A stretch of 64,000 nucleotides of DNA from contig CAJQUW010013672.1 in assembly GCA_907163375.1 (NCBI GenBank), forward strand, positions 62,001-126,000, read 5' to 3'. The notes beneath the pieces were generated by a model. It did no database searches and was not told the DNA's origin. It saw only the letters and a program-made list of their open reading frames with translations. Shown piece by piece: positions 20,347 through 30,954 of this stretch. This stretch comes from Prostheceraeus crozeri. Taxonomy: Eukaryota; Platyhelminthes; Polycladida; Euryleptidae. A program made the translations under genes and the position numbers. Position 1 is the first letter of the stretch; the number at the start of each line of letters is the position of its first letter.

Positions 20347-21398
20347 CGGTTCGTGTACGTCCAATTATTTTTATAGTTGTGTACGTTGCGGGGTGTTGTA
20401 CACCCCAACTCATTTTTATTCATTATTAACGTCTTTTTCCGCGCCAACTGTAAAGCAAAATACAAAATAGAATCCTTTGCTTCCTTTGACATCATAATGT
20501 CTTGTTTCACTGCCAACTCAGCTGGCTGACTGACTCAACTCGCCAATCAAAAAGCTTCCTATTGTTCTGGTGCTTCTATCGCTAAGCGACGTCGCCGGGA
20601 TCCTTCGGGCAAGATACTGCACGATCTGCAAGATACGAAGCCAGATATCGTGGAATTCTACAATTCCACCAAATCTGGGGTCGACAATCTCGACAAGCTC
20701 GTCAGAAATTTATCCAGCAAGAGAAAGTGCACGAGATGGCCTTACGGAGTTTTTTTTACGTACGTGGATGTAGCAGTGATCGTTGCCATGCGCTTGACAG
20801 ATGCGGAAAACCACTACACATTCAAAAAGGAACTTGCATACGAATTGCTCCTACCGTTGGTGAGAGCAAGAGCACAGTTGCCCAACATTCGTGCTCCATT
20901 GCAAGAGTGTATGAAAATGGTGGGAGTTGACATCGCCAACAATAGAAGTGTGCCACCCTCCTCAGTCCGCCAAGCTCGATGCGCCTTCTGCAGCAGGAAC
21001 CAAGATCGAAAGACGACCATACGGTGTGACTCGTGTTCATCCTTCGTTTGCTCCGCACACGTCATCAAGTGTTGTCCAATGTGCAAATGACTGTTCCTTC
21101 ACAACATTTGATTGTCATGTGTTCATTTCTGTTATTCTATCATTATGATGATTCGAAACGTTATTCACGTAATCTGTATGTATCCTTGGGTGTACAACAC
21201 CCCGCAACGTACACAACTATAAAATGTTTGTCAACAAGTTCTCTTTTAAATATTTATAGCTGAGCTTTTCATGCGATCATTAACTTGAAGAAATAAGAAA
21301 AGTCCTATAATAAAAAATCTTAGAACCAAAAACTTCCGTAGATATGATATGACAAAACATGCGTGGGGTGTAAAACACCCCGCAACGTACACGAACCG
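20347..21398 (+). mobile_element. Internally deleted piggyBac transposon with intact TTAA ends
   Basis: The ends are CGGTTCGTGTACGT and ACGTACACGAACCG, exact inverses, each flanked by TTAA (20,343-20,346 and 21,399-21,402). A second inverted pair sits inside: TGTACGTTGCGGGGTGTTGTACACCCC near 20,385 mirrors a block at about 21,191-21,217 and again near 21,375. This is the subterminal-repeat layout of piggyBac. At 1.05 kb it lacks the N-terminal two thirds of the transposase. Confidence 0.9.
20572..21090 (+). pseudogene. piggyBac transposase C-terminal fragment with cysteine-rich finger
   Basis: The frame reads KPDIVEFYNSTKSGVDNLDK, then RWPYGVFFTYVDVAVIVAM. It ends with a CRD-type zinc finger (CAFC, CDSC, C-x2-H, CCPMC) and a stop at 21,090. 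This matches the last third of piggyBac transposases, where the third catalytic Asp and the DNA-binding finger lie. No upstream catalytic region remains inside the element, so the copy is non-autonomous although this frame is still open. Confidence 0.88.
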
Positions 21399-21599
21399 TT
21401 AAATGCCGTAAGTGACAAATATTTCGTTTTTGTCAATTATACAGAGCATACATCTTAAAATGATTAGCGATGAAACGTGAAACTACATTGTACGTGTAGC
21501 ATGATTCGTGCGTAGACGTAATGTACATCAGGTCTGCGCGCATTAAGGAATCATGCATCATGATATCGGGGTCCCTGGAGTTTCATACCGTCAAACATA

Positions 21600-21775
21600 A
21601 ACAGGGTTGGAACAATTACACATTTTTTTCAATTACAATCATAATTACAATACAATTACATTTGAACTTTTGCAATTACAATTATAATTACAATTACTTT
21701 AAGATCAAAATCTTCAATTACAATTACAATCACACGACTTTTATTCAATTACAATTACTGTAATTGTCCCAATCC
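21600..21775. repeat. ATTACA-type microsatellite
   Basis: Imperfect tandem ATTACA/CAATTA units are interrupted by short AT-rich pieces. A similar tract is found at about 57,300-57,425. Confidence 0.8.
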
Positions 21776-22711
21776 TGAACATAAATGATATAATTTTTTC
21801 AAATTATACATTGATATGTATGAAGATACACTGTATTTCACATGATTGATGCATGATCTTTGATGATTTTAATATTCTATCGTAACCCTGCTACGGCTGC
21901 GTAACGCCTATATATACACTCCGTAATTCAACACACAAAATCGACTGACGATTGATTACATTGAAGGTGCTTAAATGTACTTACAGACTTTGACATGAGA
22001 TTGCAAGCACAATAAAGCTATTCAATTTGTTGAATTAAATGTTATGAAATGAAATGACTTCTCAAGTCTTGCCAGAATCTAGTTCCCCCTGCACGAGTAC
22101 ACCGCACGAAATCCAATAAAAAAACTGCTGCTTAGGCGAGCAGTTGTCACTGAGTGGTGAGGTGACGCATCTAGGTCAGAACATTACCTGACAGCGACCA
22201 GTCGCTCTGATAACCGCATAATATTTCACTTCATCTAATGATTGACCTGACAGATTCATCCTGCAGACCCCGGAGGCATGACGTAAACCCCACTGCTTTA
22301 TGAAGGCCTTAACCAAGTTCAGGAGAGTTCTATTCTGGAACGGTTTATTCTGAAAAGAAAACATGAGATGATTTGATGGACCGCTCACTTTTACTGTCTA
22401 ACCCCTCGCCTAGTTGTACAGCTCATGTGCCCTTGATAACATCGGAGGACGAAACGCGTCGGGACCTTGTACATATGTTTTTAAAACAATAAAGGAACTT
22501 TGTCTGAAAGAAGGGAGCGACTGTTTTTATTTAAACGCTACAAATATTTGAAAGTCCTGTTATGAAGCAATCAAACTAAAACAATTTAGATACCATCACT
22601 GTTCATGACAAAATGGCATGGTTCGAACCCTTATACCGAGTTCGCCAGGCGGTCTCTCTACAGCTCAGCTACAGCGGCGACTGTTACGATGATGTTTATG
22701 CTAAAGATTTA
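21776..22711. other. Gene-free interval with a GACGAAACGCGTC motif
   Basis: AT-rich DNA. At 22,448-22,460 it contains GACGAAACGCGTC, followed by AATAAAGG about 30 bases on. Penelope-like and related retroelements often carry this motif in or near hammerhead-like sequences. A partial match to the SINE body at 18.24 kb lies at about 22,217. No frame is credible. Confidence 0.45.
22612..22682 (-). repeat. tRNA-derived SINE head or tRNA pseudogene
   Basis: The - strand reads GCTGTAGCTGAGCTGTAGAG (A box), then about 25 bases, then GGGTTCGAACC (B box). Length and box spacing fit a tRNA of ~70 nt. The anticodon stem is imperfect and there is no clean acceptor stem, so a SINE head or pseudogene is likelier than a working tRNA. 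Confidence 0.55.
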
Positions 22712-22826
22712 AATGTACAGACACAATACACTCGCTACATGCTTATCAATATCTAGTATTATGAAAAACGTAAATACGACAATAACAGCGAGAAACATAA
22801 TTGTTTTCACTTTTCAGGTCGTGATA

Positions 22827-24347
22827 ATGTCGAGAACGCCTGTTCATCTGTTCCGACGTTTTCGAAAAGAAGGAAGAAAGATGAAAAGATTATTCCAAAG
22901 TGTCAGCGAACAAGAGAGATTTATTCTTGCGATGACTCTAGTGAAGTTCAAGATCTGCTGCAGTCACACCCTGAGCTATCTAATCTTACACTTTACGAAC
23001 TCTTCACACTTTTTTTGATAACGATATTTTGAATCTCATTGTTGATAGCACTGTCTTGTATGCTAGACAAATAATTGACAGTGACTTCATTGTTTCTGTT
23101 GAACAAATGCGCCAGTTTCTAGGCATCTTGATTGTTAGCTCGTTCAATACTCGTCCTCAAGAAAAACACTATTGGGTGAAATTGTTCCTTGTTCCGCAGT
23201 CTCGAAAATGATGTCCAGGGAGCGATTCAAAAAGATAAAATCTTACTTTCACTTAGTTGATAACACACTCATTTCTGAAAACAATCGTACAGAAAAAATG
23301 TTCAAATTGAAGCCGTTGCTGGACCACTTACGGACAAAGTTTTGTAAATTCGGACAATTCGACAGAAGCCTTTGTGTCGAAGAACAAATGATTCCATACT
23401 TTGGTAATCATAGTTGCAAGCAATTTTTGCGAGGAAAGTCAGTTCGCTTTGGCTACAAAGTGTGGATGCTATGTAGCGGCGACGGATACTGCTATAATTT
23501 CAAAGTATATTGTGGAAAAGAAGAATCGTCGACTGCTAGTGATGACACTATGTGCAAAACCTCGCAAGTAGTACTTGATCTTATATCAGTTCTCGAAGAG
23601 CGTGAAAGGCATGGACTCCTTTTTGATAATCTTTTCAACAGTTATGAACTTCTCACGTATAATTGAGGAAGCGGGGTGCTGAGGCCTCCGGAACCGTTAG
23701 AGAAAATCGGTTCTCTTTGCAAACTGCGCCTATCACAGACTCCCAAGTTTTGAAGAAGCTACCTAGGGGAACCTATTGCGAGGTATCGGATGGCTGTGTC
23801 TCCAATGTAAAATGGCGAGACAAGAAGGTTGTGTGCTTTGCCAGCAATTTTGTAGGAGCAGAACCTGTTGGTGAATGTTAGCGGCGAATCAAAGGAGATA
23901 GCACAAAATCCACAATTCCAAGACCAAAAGTTGCGGAGGAATACAACAAACAAATGAGAGGAACTGATTTACTTGACAAGATGATAGCAAACTATAGGAT
24001 CCAGCTCACCGGCAAAGTGGTATTGGCGCATTATCAACAATTTCATCGAGGTAGCCTTATTCAACGCTTGGCGCATCTCTCAGAATGTTGGGCACAAAGT
24101 CTCATTCGTACAGCTCATGAGAACGACGGCAGCTGTTTTGCTTCATCAGGCACCTTCAGGAAACATACATGGTCAAGGACCAGCTACAAAAATTCCCCAA
24201 GAGATTCGTTGCGTTGGTCAACAGTGGCCGGTCACAAAATTGAACCAGAGGCGTTGCTGCCAATGCAAAAAGAACACAACATGCGGATGTGAGACTTGTG
24301 ATATTCCCCTTCATATTGAATGCTTCAAAATCTTTCACCAGTCCTAG
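22827..24347 (+). pseudogene. Decayed full-length piggyBac (PGBD4-like) transposase
   Basis: Fragments in several + frames keep the family order. First is QFLGILIV and an RPQEKHYW block, then RFKKIKSYFHL. Next comes the DDE core CVEEQMIPYFG...GYKVWML, then LLFDNLFNSYELL. GTVRENR, QMRGTDLLDKMIANYRI and the terminal finger CCQCKKNT...CDIPLHIECF complete it. The first catalytic position reads VEEQ where relatives have VDEQ or IDES, so the nucleophile-coordinating Asp is changed. The frame shifts at least four times. TTAA-bounded ends were not identified. It is unrelated in detail to the shorter piggyBac at 20.3 kb. Confidence 0.85.
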
Positions 24348-25780
24348 TAGATTTATTTGTCTGACTTTTTGAATTGCGTTAAATATATATACATGTACAA
24401 TCGTTCAATCAATCTGCTTTTAGTGTCAATCGATTTCTTGTAATCAATCTGTTTATAATGTTAATCGATTGCTTGTAACTTTGACAATATATTTACAAAT
24501 ATTCTCAAATGCAAATTTCCAATATAGAAAACTCCAATATTTATTACACTAAAAGTAACACAATGACACTAAAAGCAACACAGTGATGATGCTTGCGCTA
24601 GTTTTGACACTTACCCTCATTATACTGATTTGACCCAGTGCTCCAAAATTGGACATTGACCTTTTGACCTCTTAAAATTATTTTTGTGCCTTTTTCTGTT
24701 TTTCATGTATCTTATTATGACCTTATGACTAAAAAAGCGACATTCGCTTCAAAAATGTATCTACAGGAATACTTTTGGGTCTTAGTGGGTTGATAATTGT
24801 CGCGCAATTTATAACCACACAAGATTCCAGTGCCACTTTGTTTGGGCATGGAAGTGGAAGATGTCTACAGATTTGAAAAATTAAGCTCGAAATTCTCTGT
24901 AATGGGAAACGCAGGGTCCACGTCTGCTACCGAAGTACTTCAGTCAGTCTAGATGCCATACTTACAACACATTTTTAGCCCTTGATTCTGTCTATGAATA
25001 GACGTAGTGCGTCGGGTGTATTTGGTAATTTTTAATTACGATAAAATGGCGAAGAATTGGGAGAGAATTTATGTTTTCTATTTCATCTTAGATGCAATGC
25101 ACTTATTGACAGCCGCCGCATTGAAGAGTCATTGTAGGACGAAAACCTCTTAAATCAGACTTAAATTGCTCAAGTCCTGTGGACATCCTTCCATTCTTCG
25201 CCCAGGCGAACTGGAACTCTTTTGTGATATCTGCATGGCATGCTTGAAGACATGTAAAAGACATTTTAAGAACGACAAGCCGTTTATAATGATATCTGTC
25301 CTTTCATAATTATCTTTCAAATTAGAAATCGAATATGTGTTTTTATCTCACAACTTTCCCTAGTCTATCTGTAAGAACATTCTAGCAATCACTTGCTCGT
25401 CAATCCAAATGTCAAAAAATCAGAACAATTCACATCCAAATATAGTGCATTTGAAATCCACTTGAACAGAACAAAAGACTTCCTACAGTAAAGATTAACG
25501 GAATGGATTTCATGATTACAAAAGTTACGTTGTCCAATGCCACAAAGTCGGTCAATTTGCTATAACACAACGACTGTAATTAAAAAAGCAATAAACAAGA
25601 ACTATACAATCTTGTCCCAATCACACGTGTTCGAATCGTTACATCTTTAACACAAATTGAATGTATTCTACATCTCATCTGCCCACCATAGAGCTATTTT
25701 ATGGCATCTCACAAATGTAAACATCCTGTACACCTGTTCACTGAAACGAAGCTATCCTATTTCTTCAATTACCTAAATAT
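24348..25780. other. Gene-free interval downstream of the prohormone-like exon
   Basis: AT-rich sequence with a short near-duplicate of ATCGATTKCTTGTAA (24,420-24,480). No credible frame, RNA gene or transposon end. It would include the 3' UTR of the - strand gene ending at 25,781. Confidence 0.45.
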
Positions 25781-27576
25781 CTATTGATATCTGACGCGAG
25801 ATCTCTTTCTCCATGAAACAAATGGCCTTTCACCTAGAATATCTGAATAAACGTAGCGTTTTTTGTTGCTGCGTTTCATGTCACCACTTCTTCTCTCATC
25901 GAAGACAAAATCCCCGGACGCTTTCTTAGCCTTTTTGTCAAACACGAAGTCTCCACTGGCCCTTTTGTCGAACACAAAGTCTCCGGACGCTTTCTTAGCT
26001 TTTTTGTCAAACACGAAGTCTCCACTGGCCCGTTTGTCGAACACAAAGTCTCCAGACGCTTTCTTAGCCTTTTTGTCAAACACGAAGTCTCCACTGGCCC
26101 TTTTGTCGAACACAAAGTCTCCGGACGCTTTCTTCGCTTTCCTGTCGAACACAAAGTCGCCAGACGCTTTCTTAGCTTTTTTGTCAAACACGAAGTCTCC
26201 ACTGGCCCTTTTGTCGAACACAAAGTCGCCGGACGCTTTCTTTACTTTCCTGTCGAAAACAAAGTCTCCACTGGCCCTTTTGTCGAACACAAAGTCTCCG
26301 GACGCTTTCTTCGCTTTCCTGTCGAACACAAAGTCGCCAGACGCTTTCTTAGCCTTTTTGTCAAACACGAAGTCTCCACTGGCCCGTTTGTCGAACACAA
26401 AGTCTCCGGACGCTTTCTTTGCTTTCCTGTCGAACACAAAGTCGCCGGACGCTTTCTTTACTTTCCTGTCGAAAACAAAGTCTCCACTGGCCCTTTTGTC
26501 GAACACAAAGTCTCCGGACGCTTTCTTCGCTTTCCTGTCGAACACAAAGTCGCCAGACGCTTTCTTAGCCTTTTTGTCAAACACGAAGTCTCCACTGGCC
26601 CGTTTGTCGAACACAAAGTCTCCGGACGCTTTCTTTGCTTTCCTGTCGAACACAAAGTCGCCAGACGCTTTCTTAGCTTTTTTGTCAAACACGAAGTCTC
26701 CACTGGCCCGTTTGTCGAACACAAAGTCTCCGGACGCTTTCTTCGCTTTCCTGTCGAACACAAAGTCGCCAGACGCTTTCTTAGCTTTTTTGTCAAACAC
26801 GAAGTCTCCGCTGGCCCGTTTGTCGAACACAAAGTCTCCGGACGCTTTCTTAGCCTTTTTGTCAAACACGAAGTCTCCACTGGCCCTTCTGTCGAACACA
26901 AAGTCGCCAGACGCTTTCTTAGCCTTTTTGTCAAACACAAAGTCTCCACTGGCCCTTTTGTCGAACACAAAGTCTCCGGACGCTTTCTTCGCTTTCCTGT
27001 CGAACACAAAGTCGCCAGACGCTTTCTTAGCCTTTTTGTCAAACACGAAGTCTCCACTGGCCCTTTTGTCGAGCACAAAGTCGCCAGACGCTTTCTTAGC
27101 CTTTTTGTCAAACACGAAGTCTCCACTGGCCCTTTTGTCGAACACAAAGTCTCCGGACGCTTTCTTCGCTTTCCTGTCGAACACAAAGTCGCCAGACGCT
27201 TTCTTAGCTTTTTTGTCAAACACGAAGTCTCCACTGGCCCTTTTGTCGAACACAAAGTCGCCGGACGCTTTCTTTACTTTCCTGTCGAAAACAAAGTCTC
27301 CACTGGCCCTTTTGTCGAACACAAAGTCTCCGGACGCTTTCTTCGCTTTCCTGTCGAACACAAAGTCGCCAGACGCTTTCTTAGCCTTTTTGTCGAACAC
27401 AAAGTCTCCGGACGCTTTCTTCGCTTTCCTGTCGAACACGAAGTCTCCGGACGCCTTCTTCGCTTTTCCGATCGCCAGTTTGTATGACATCTTCTCGTCA
27501 GCTCGCTTCCGTAGCCACTCGATAACTGCGTTGCCACCAGGATGGTGACTTATCCAATAGTTTCGCTTACCAAAAT
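25781..27576 (-). CDS. Repetitive prohormone-like precursor, long last exon
   Basis: From an acceptor (TTTTGCACTTCAG ending at 27,577) the frame reads F-GKR, a 17-residue segment (NYWISHHPGG...), then RKR, a linker, then about 44 copies of ASGDFVFD. The copies are joined by KR, KK, RK or KAKK. It ends KKR-YVYSDILGERPFVSW-RKR-SRVRYQ-stop. Dibasic-bounded copies, a Gly before KR (amidation signal) and bracketed end peptides are hallmarks of neuropeptide precursors cut by prohormone convertases. Higher-order units of about 36 residues (108 bp) show recent array growth. The ATG at 27,490 gives no signal peptide, so a secretory signal would have to come from an unseen upstream exon. Structural or adhesive repeat protein is the alternative. 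The opposite strand is also open over 561 codons, but as a shadow. Confidence 0.6.
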
Positions 27577-28689
27577 CTGAAGTGCAAAAGATTCAATGAT
27601 TGAATTAATGCGATCAATTCCCACTGTAATGCTTTTCTAATGGAATGCATTTAATCGATGTCAGCAATTTTCCTCACAAATTTCTTATGATCAAAACAAT
27701 TTTGTCCTTTCGCACTCTGAACTTGTTGTGATTTCACATCCGATACACATTGACAATGATTTTGAATGACCTATAATAGCCTGGGTGTGTCAGGGACGTC
27801 TGAAGGGGAAGACCGCTACAAGCTGACTTTAGGACAGAGCTAAATGGAGGCTGATTCACACGACTTTTTATACCGGCATAATCGCCGGCAAATCATCTAC
27901 TTGTAGATCAAATCACTTTCATTCATAGTGATTATGTGCCATAATTATGCTTGCAGGATAAATGCTATTAATCATTAACCTATAGGTCTATTTGAAACTT
28001 ATCACTATATAAAAGAGGTCCTAATAAACATCTTTTTATACGCATAAAGCAGATAATACATGGGTCATTCCACAGAATACTTGAAATCTTGTGTCCTGAA
28101 GCCAGTTTTCAATGTTCATTATTTCGACTACACAAGATTATCAAAATAGAGGATGTCTGTAATGTGACAGGATTTTAGGCGCACGCGCAGTTCTGATCTC
28201 TTTTCGATGTATAGTATTCAAGTAACCGAATTGTCGGTGGTGCAACGTGTCCCCATAGAGGTACTTCAAATTTCTCAGCAAATCCGATGCATAAGACAAC
28301 CTCGATGATTTGAAAATAGAGTCGGGTGATATCAGTAGGTTATGCTAAAAAGTTTCAGTAAGCGCTAATTTGCAGTTGTAGTAAATAACAAAAATACCAA
28401 CATGAATTCGTCTGTCCGCAAGATTTTGTGTCAGTGGTGCAGGGTAGCACGATGCGTTTCGACTCCTATCATCATCTTTTCCAATTTTTTCGTGTCAAAT
28501 TTGTTGGCACCAAATACGATTTTGTTATATTCGGATAATGTAGATACGTGGGGTATTCTGTGAAGCACTATAGAACAATAACATAGACCGGGTCATTGAG
28601 GTGTACTGTTGACAGTTAGCCATTCGACCTCTGCTAATATAAGCATGCGCATGTTTTTGCAACTTTCATTATTATATATCTTTTTGTCA
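27577..28689. other. Gene-free interval, possible intron of the repeat gene
   Basis: No exon encoding a signal peptide could be identified on the - strand. At about 28,440-28,465 the - strand has GATGATGATAGGAGTCGAAACGCATCG, a sequence of the Penelope/hammerhead-like type. It is split here only by eye and has low certainty. Confidence 0.4.
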
Positions 28690-29272
28690 TCCACCTCATT
28701 GCTATGTCGTGCACAGTCTTTCTCTTTCCTGGGTGTAACTTTTTGTAACAATATTAAATGGAATGAACATATTAGTTGTGTTGTAAAAAGGCCTCTAGGA
28801 GGAAGGAGGATACATATTCTCCGAAATTTACGTAGAGCAAGATGTGAAAATGACTTATTGCTTAAGGCCTCCTAATTGTTTGCTTAATAAGTTGCTGCGA
28901 GTTGAAAAGAGAGTTTTCCGAATTATCGGCAACCAACCTAACCGTGAGAGCTGTCTTTTGGTCACTGCGCACAGAAGTTGTTTGAAACTTTTTGAAAAAA
29001 TTGTTAAATCAACATCCCATCCACTTTGCAAACTATTTGCTCCTATATCGGCTTCTGCAAATACCCGTCATTCATCAACAGCATTGTTGCCTCCCTTATC
29101 AAGGACGCGACGTTTTAGCCAATCTTTTATTCGATTCTGTAAATAAAGTTATCTTTTAGTTCCTCTTTGTTATTGTCACTTCCTTCTTGATTCTGTATTG
29201 TCATTGTCAACTGTCTTAATGCTCTCACCGAATTTTATGTGAGAAAATAAAGGCTATTATTATTATTATCAT
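28690..29272 (+). mobile_element. LINE 3' fragment (CR1/L2-like)
   Basis: FLGVTFCNNIKWNEHI is the RT thumb block. It is followed in other frames by LLRVEKRVFRIIGN and a C-terminal basic region, then a 3' UTR ending AATAAAGGC and a TATTAT microsatellite at about 29,250-29,270. The 5' part is missing by truncation, as is normal for LINEs, and there is at least one frame change. Confidence 0.75.
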
Positions 29273-30447
29273 CTCCATCCTTGGGAACTCATGGAAAATA
29301 AAGCATTCCAAATTCCTATTGCCCAGCGTATTGGTGCCCTGTCTGTGAGATCCACAAATGCAGATGTGGTGCTGAATTGTATGAATTCCATAAAATTGAC
29401 GCTGATTAACAAAGACGCGAGAGTATAACTATAGTAAATAACTATGTGGAACAACTACTAAAGTATCAACCACTGAAAGAAGAATCTCGCTAAAACACAA
29501 GGGAACTATGATCTACACTACATTTACTTGACAGAACAGGCAAAATCGCTAGTACTACTGTCTCACATTTCGAAAAACCGCTGGTGCCACTGCCTGAAAA
29601 TCCAATCACCGTCCAATCCTCAAGAAGCGGGAGTAGTTACGCTTTAGATTCATACATAAGAAATTGCAGTAAAGCTGGGAATATAGAATACTTCGTTCAT
29701 CACAACAGGCACTAAACTGAAATGAGCAAACCCCACATGGATGTACTTATTCATGGATAGAAGATGTAGGCAATCGAAACAAAATTTCAAGAAAACACAC
29801 TTCTCATAAATAATGATATTAGGCAATCGAATACGACTTCGGTGTAAGCCATTCGTCTCGTCGGTTTCAAGAACAGGTATACTAAATATGTAGCAGCAAC
29901 CGTCAAATGTCATTCTTAGACATAAAATATTGTGCGCATAATATAGCTTATTTGAGGTCTATCAAGCCTGTTTATTTATGAATTTTCTTTATACATGTAG
30001 AAAACATAAAAGTTGAATTTCTGTTATTCTATTGCCATACATTCATCATTATAAATTGTATGTACTATTGCTAGAAAAAACCAATCAGCTGAATAAAATG
30101 TACATTTGTTGAATAAAATGTTGCCCCTAGCATATTTTTCGCAAATACCACAAGTCTGATAATTTTTGATTGAATTTCAACTGACACCATTGGCATTTTT
30201 TGAACACATCAGCCATTATCGCTATCTGTCTATCACCATAATTATACAGTCATTATTTAGCACTGTCATTGTAATATGAATCTGCATTCAACGTTGCGAA
30301 CCGAACAGTTAGTATCTCAAATAGATATTAGGCAACAGATATAGGAGTGGTCAGCTCTTGAAAGTTATTCAAATGAGAAATTGTAATATTCCAACACGCA
30401 CTTCATTGGTAGAGTATCAATGAAAATGTCATTATTCAAGCAGATCC
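29273..30447. other. Gene-free AT-rich interval
   Basis: I recognise no gene, RNA or transposon end in this stretch. Confidence 0.45.
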
Positions 30448-30865
30448 AAAAAAGAAGTCCGAAAGAAGATCCAATCATTTGAGAACAAATGCCACAGGAA
30501 ACTGTTCCGAATCTCGTATAAAGAGTACGACTAACGACTTCGTAAGGGACAGAATAAGGTCGCTTGTACTAGGTCCACAAGAGCATCTTCTGTCTATCAT
30601 TACGATGAAAGCTCGCCAGGTTCGGTCACGCCACGAGACACAACGCCCTGGCCAAGACCATCCTACAAGGCACAGTTGAAGGCGGAAGGAAACATGAACG
30701 GCAAAGAAAGATCTGGGTAAATTATATCAAGGAATGGACCAACTTACCAATGCCCCGAAGCTCAGGACCGACAAGCGTGGAGACAGATCGCGGTGGATTC
30801 GTTATCATTGTCCCCCCTCCCCGACGCCCAGACCGGACAGGGGGGGTGAGTGAGTGATTGAGTAA
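30448..30865 (+). mobile_element. LINE 3' end fragment (endonuclease-RT C-terminus)
   Basis: Broken frames encode SFENKCHRKLFRISYKE, TNDFVRDRIRSLV, GPQEHLL, HDTLAKTILQGTVEGGRK and IKEWTNLPM. This is the conserved C-terminal tail of a widespread animal non-LTR endonuclease-reverse transcriptase. It ends in GTGAGTGAGTGATTGAG. Several frame changes are present, so it is old. Confidence 0.7.
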
Positions 30866-30954
30866 CCTGGTTAGATGCAAATTGTCTCCGTAAACTGCAC
30901 CGTTATATATAATTCGTGATTATCGATTTTGTGAATTCCGATAGATTTGTAAAA

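Noticed and set aside
22612-22682. Functional tRNA gene
   Set aside because: A and B boxes are good but the anticodon and acceptor stems are poor; called a SINE head or pseudogene.
25876-27537. Several - strand frames reading CSTKGPVETSCLTK
   Set aside because: Another shifted reading of the same tandem repeat, repeatedly interrupted.
25863-27548. 561-codon + strand frame (TKSPDAF/SNTKSPLAL repeats)
   Set aside because: It is the mirror frame of the ASGDFVFD array. It has no flanking splice or cleavage logic and its openness follows from the repeat.
27490-27576. Cytochrome b5-like HPGG motif in the repeat gene
   Set aside because: Only the four residues HPGG fit. No other b5 landmarks surround it and the segment is bounded by cleavage sites.
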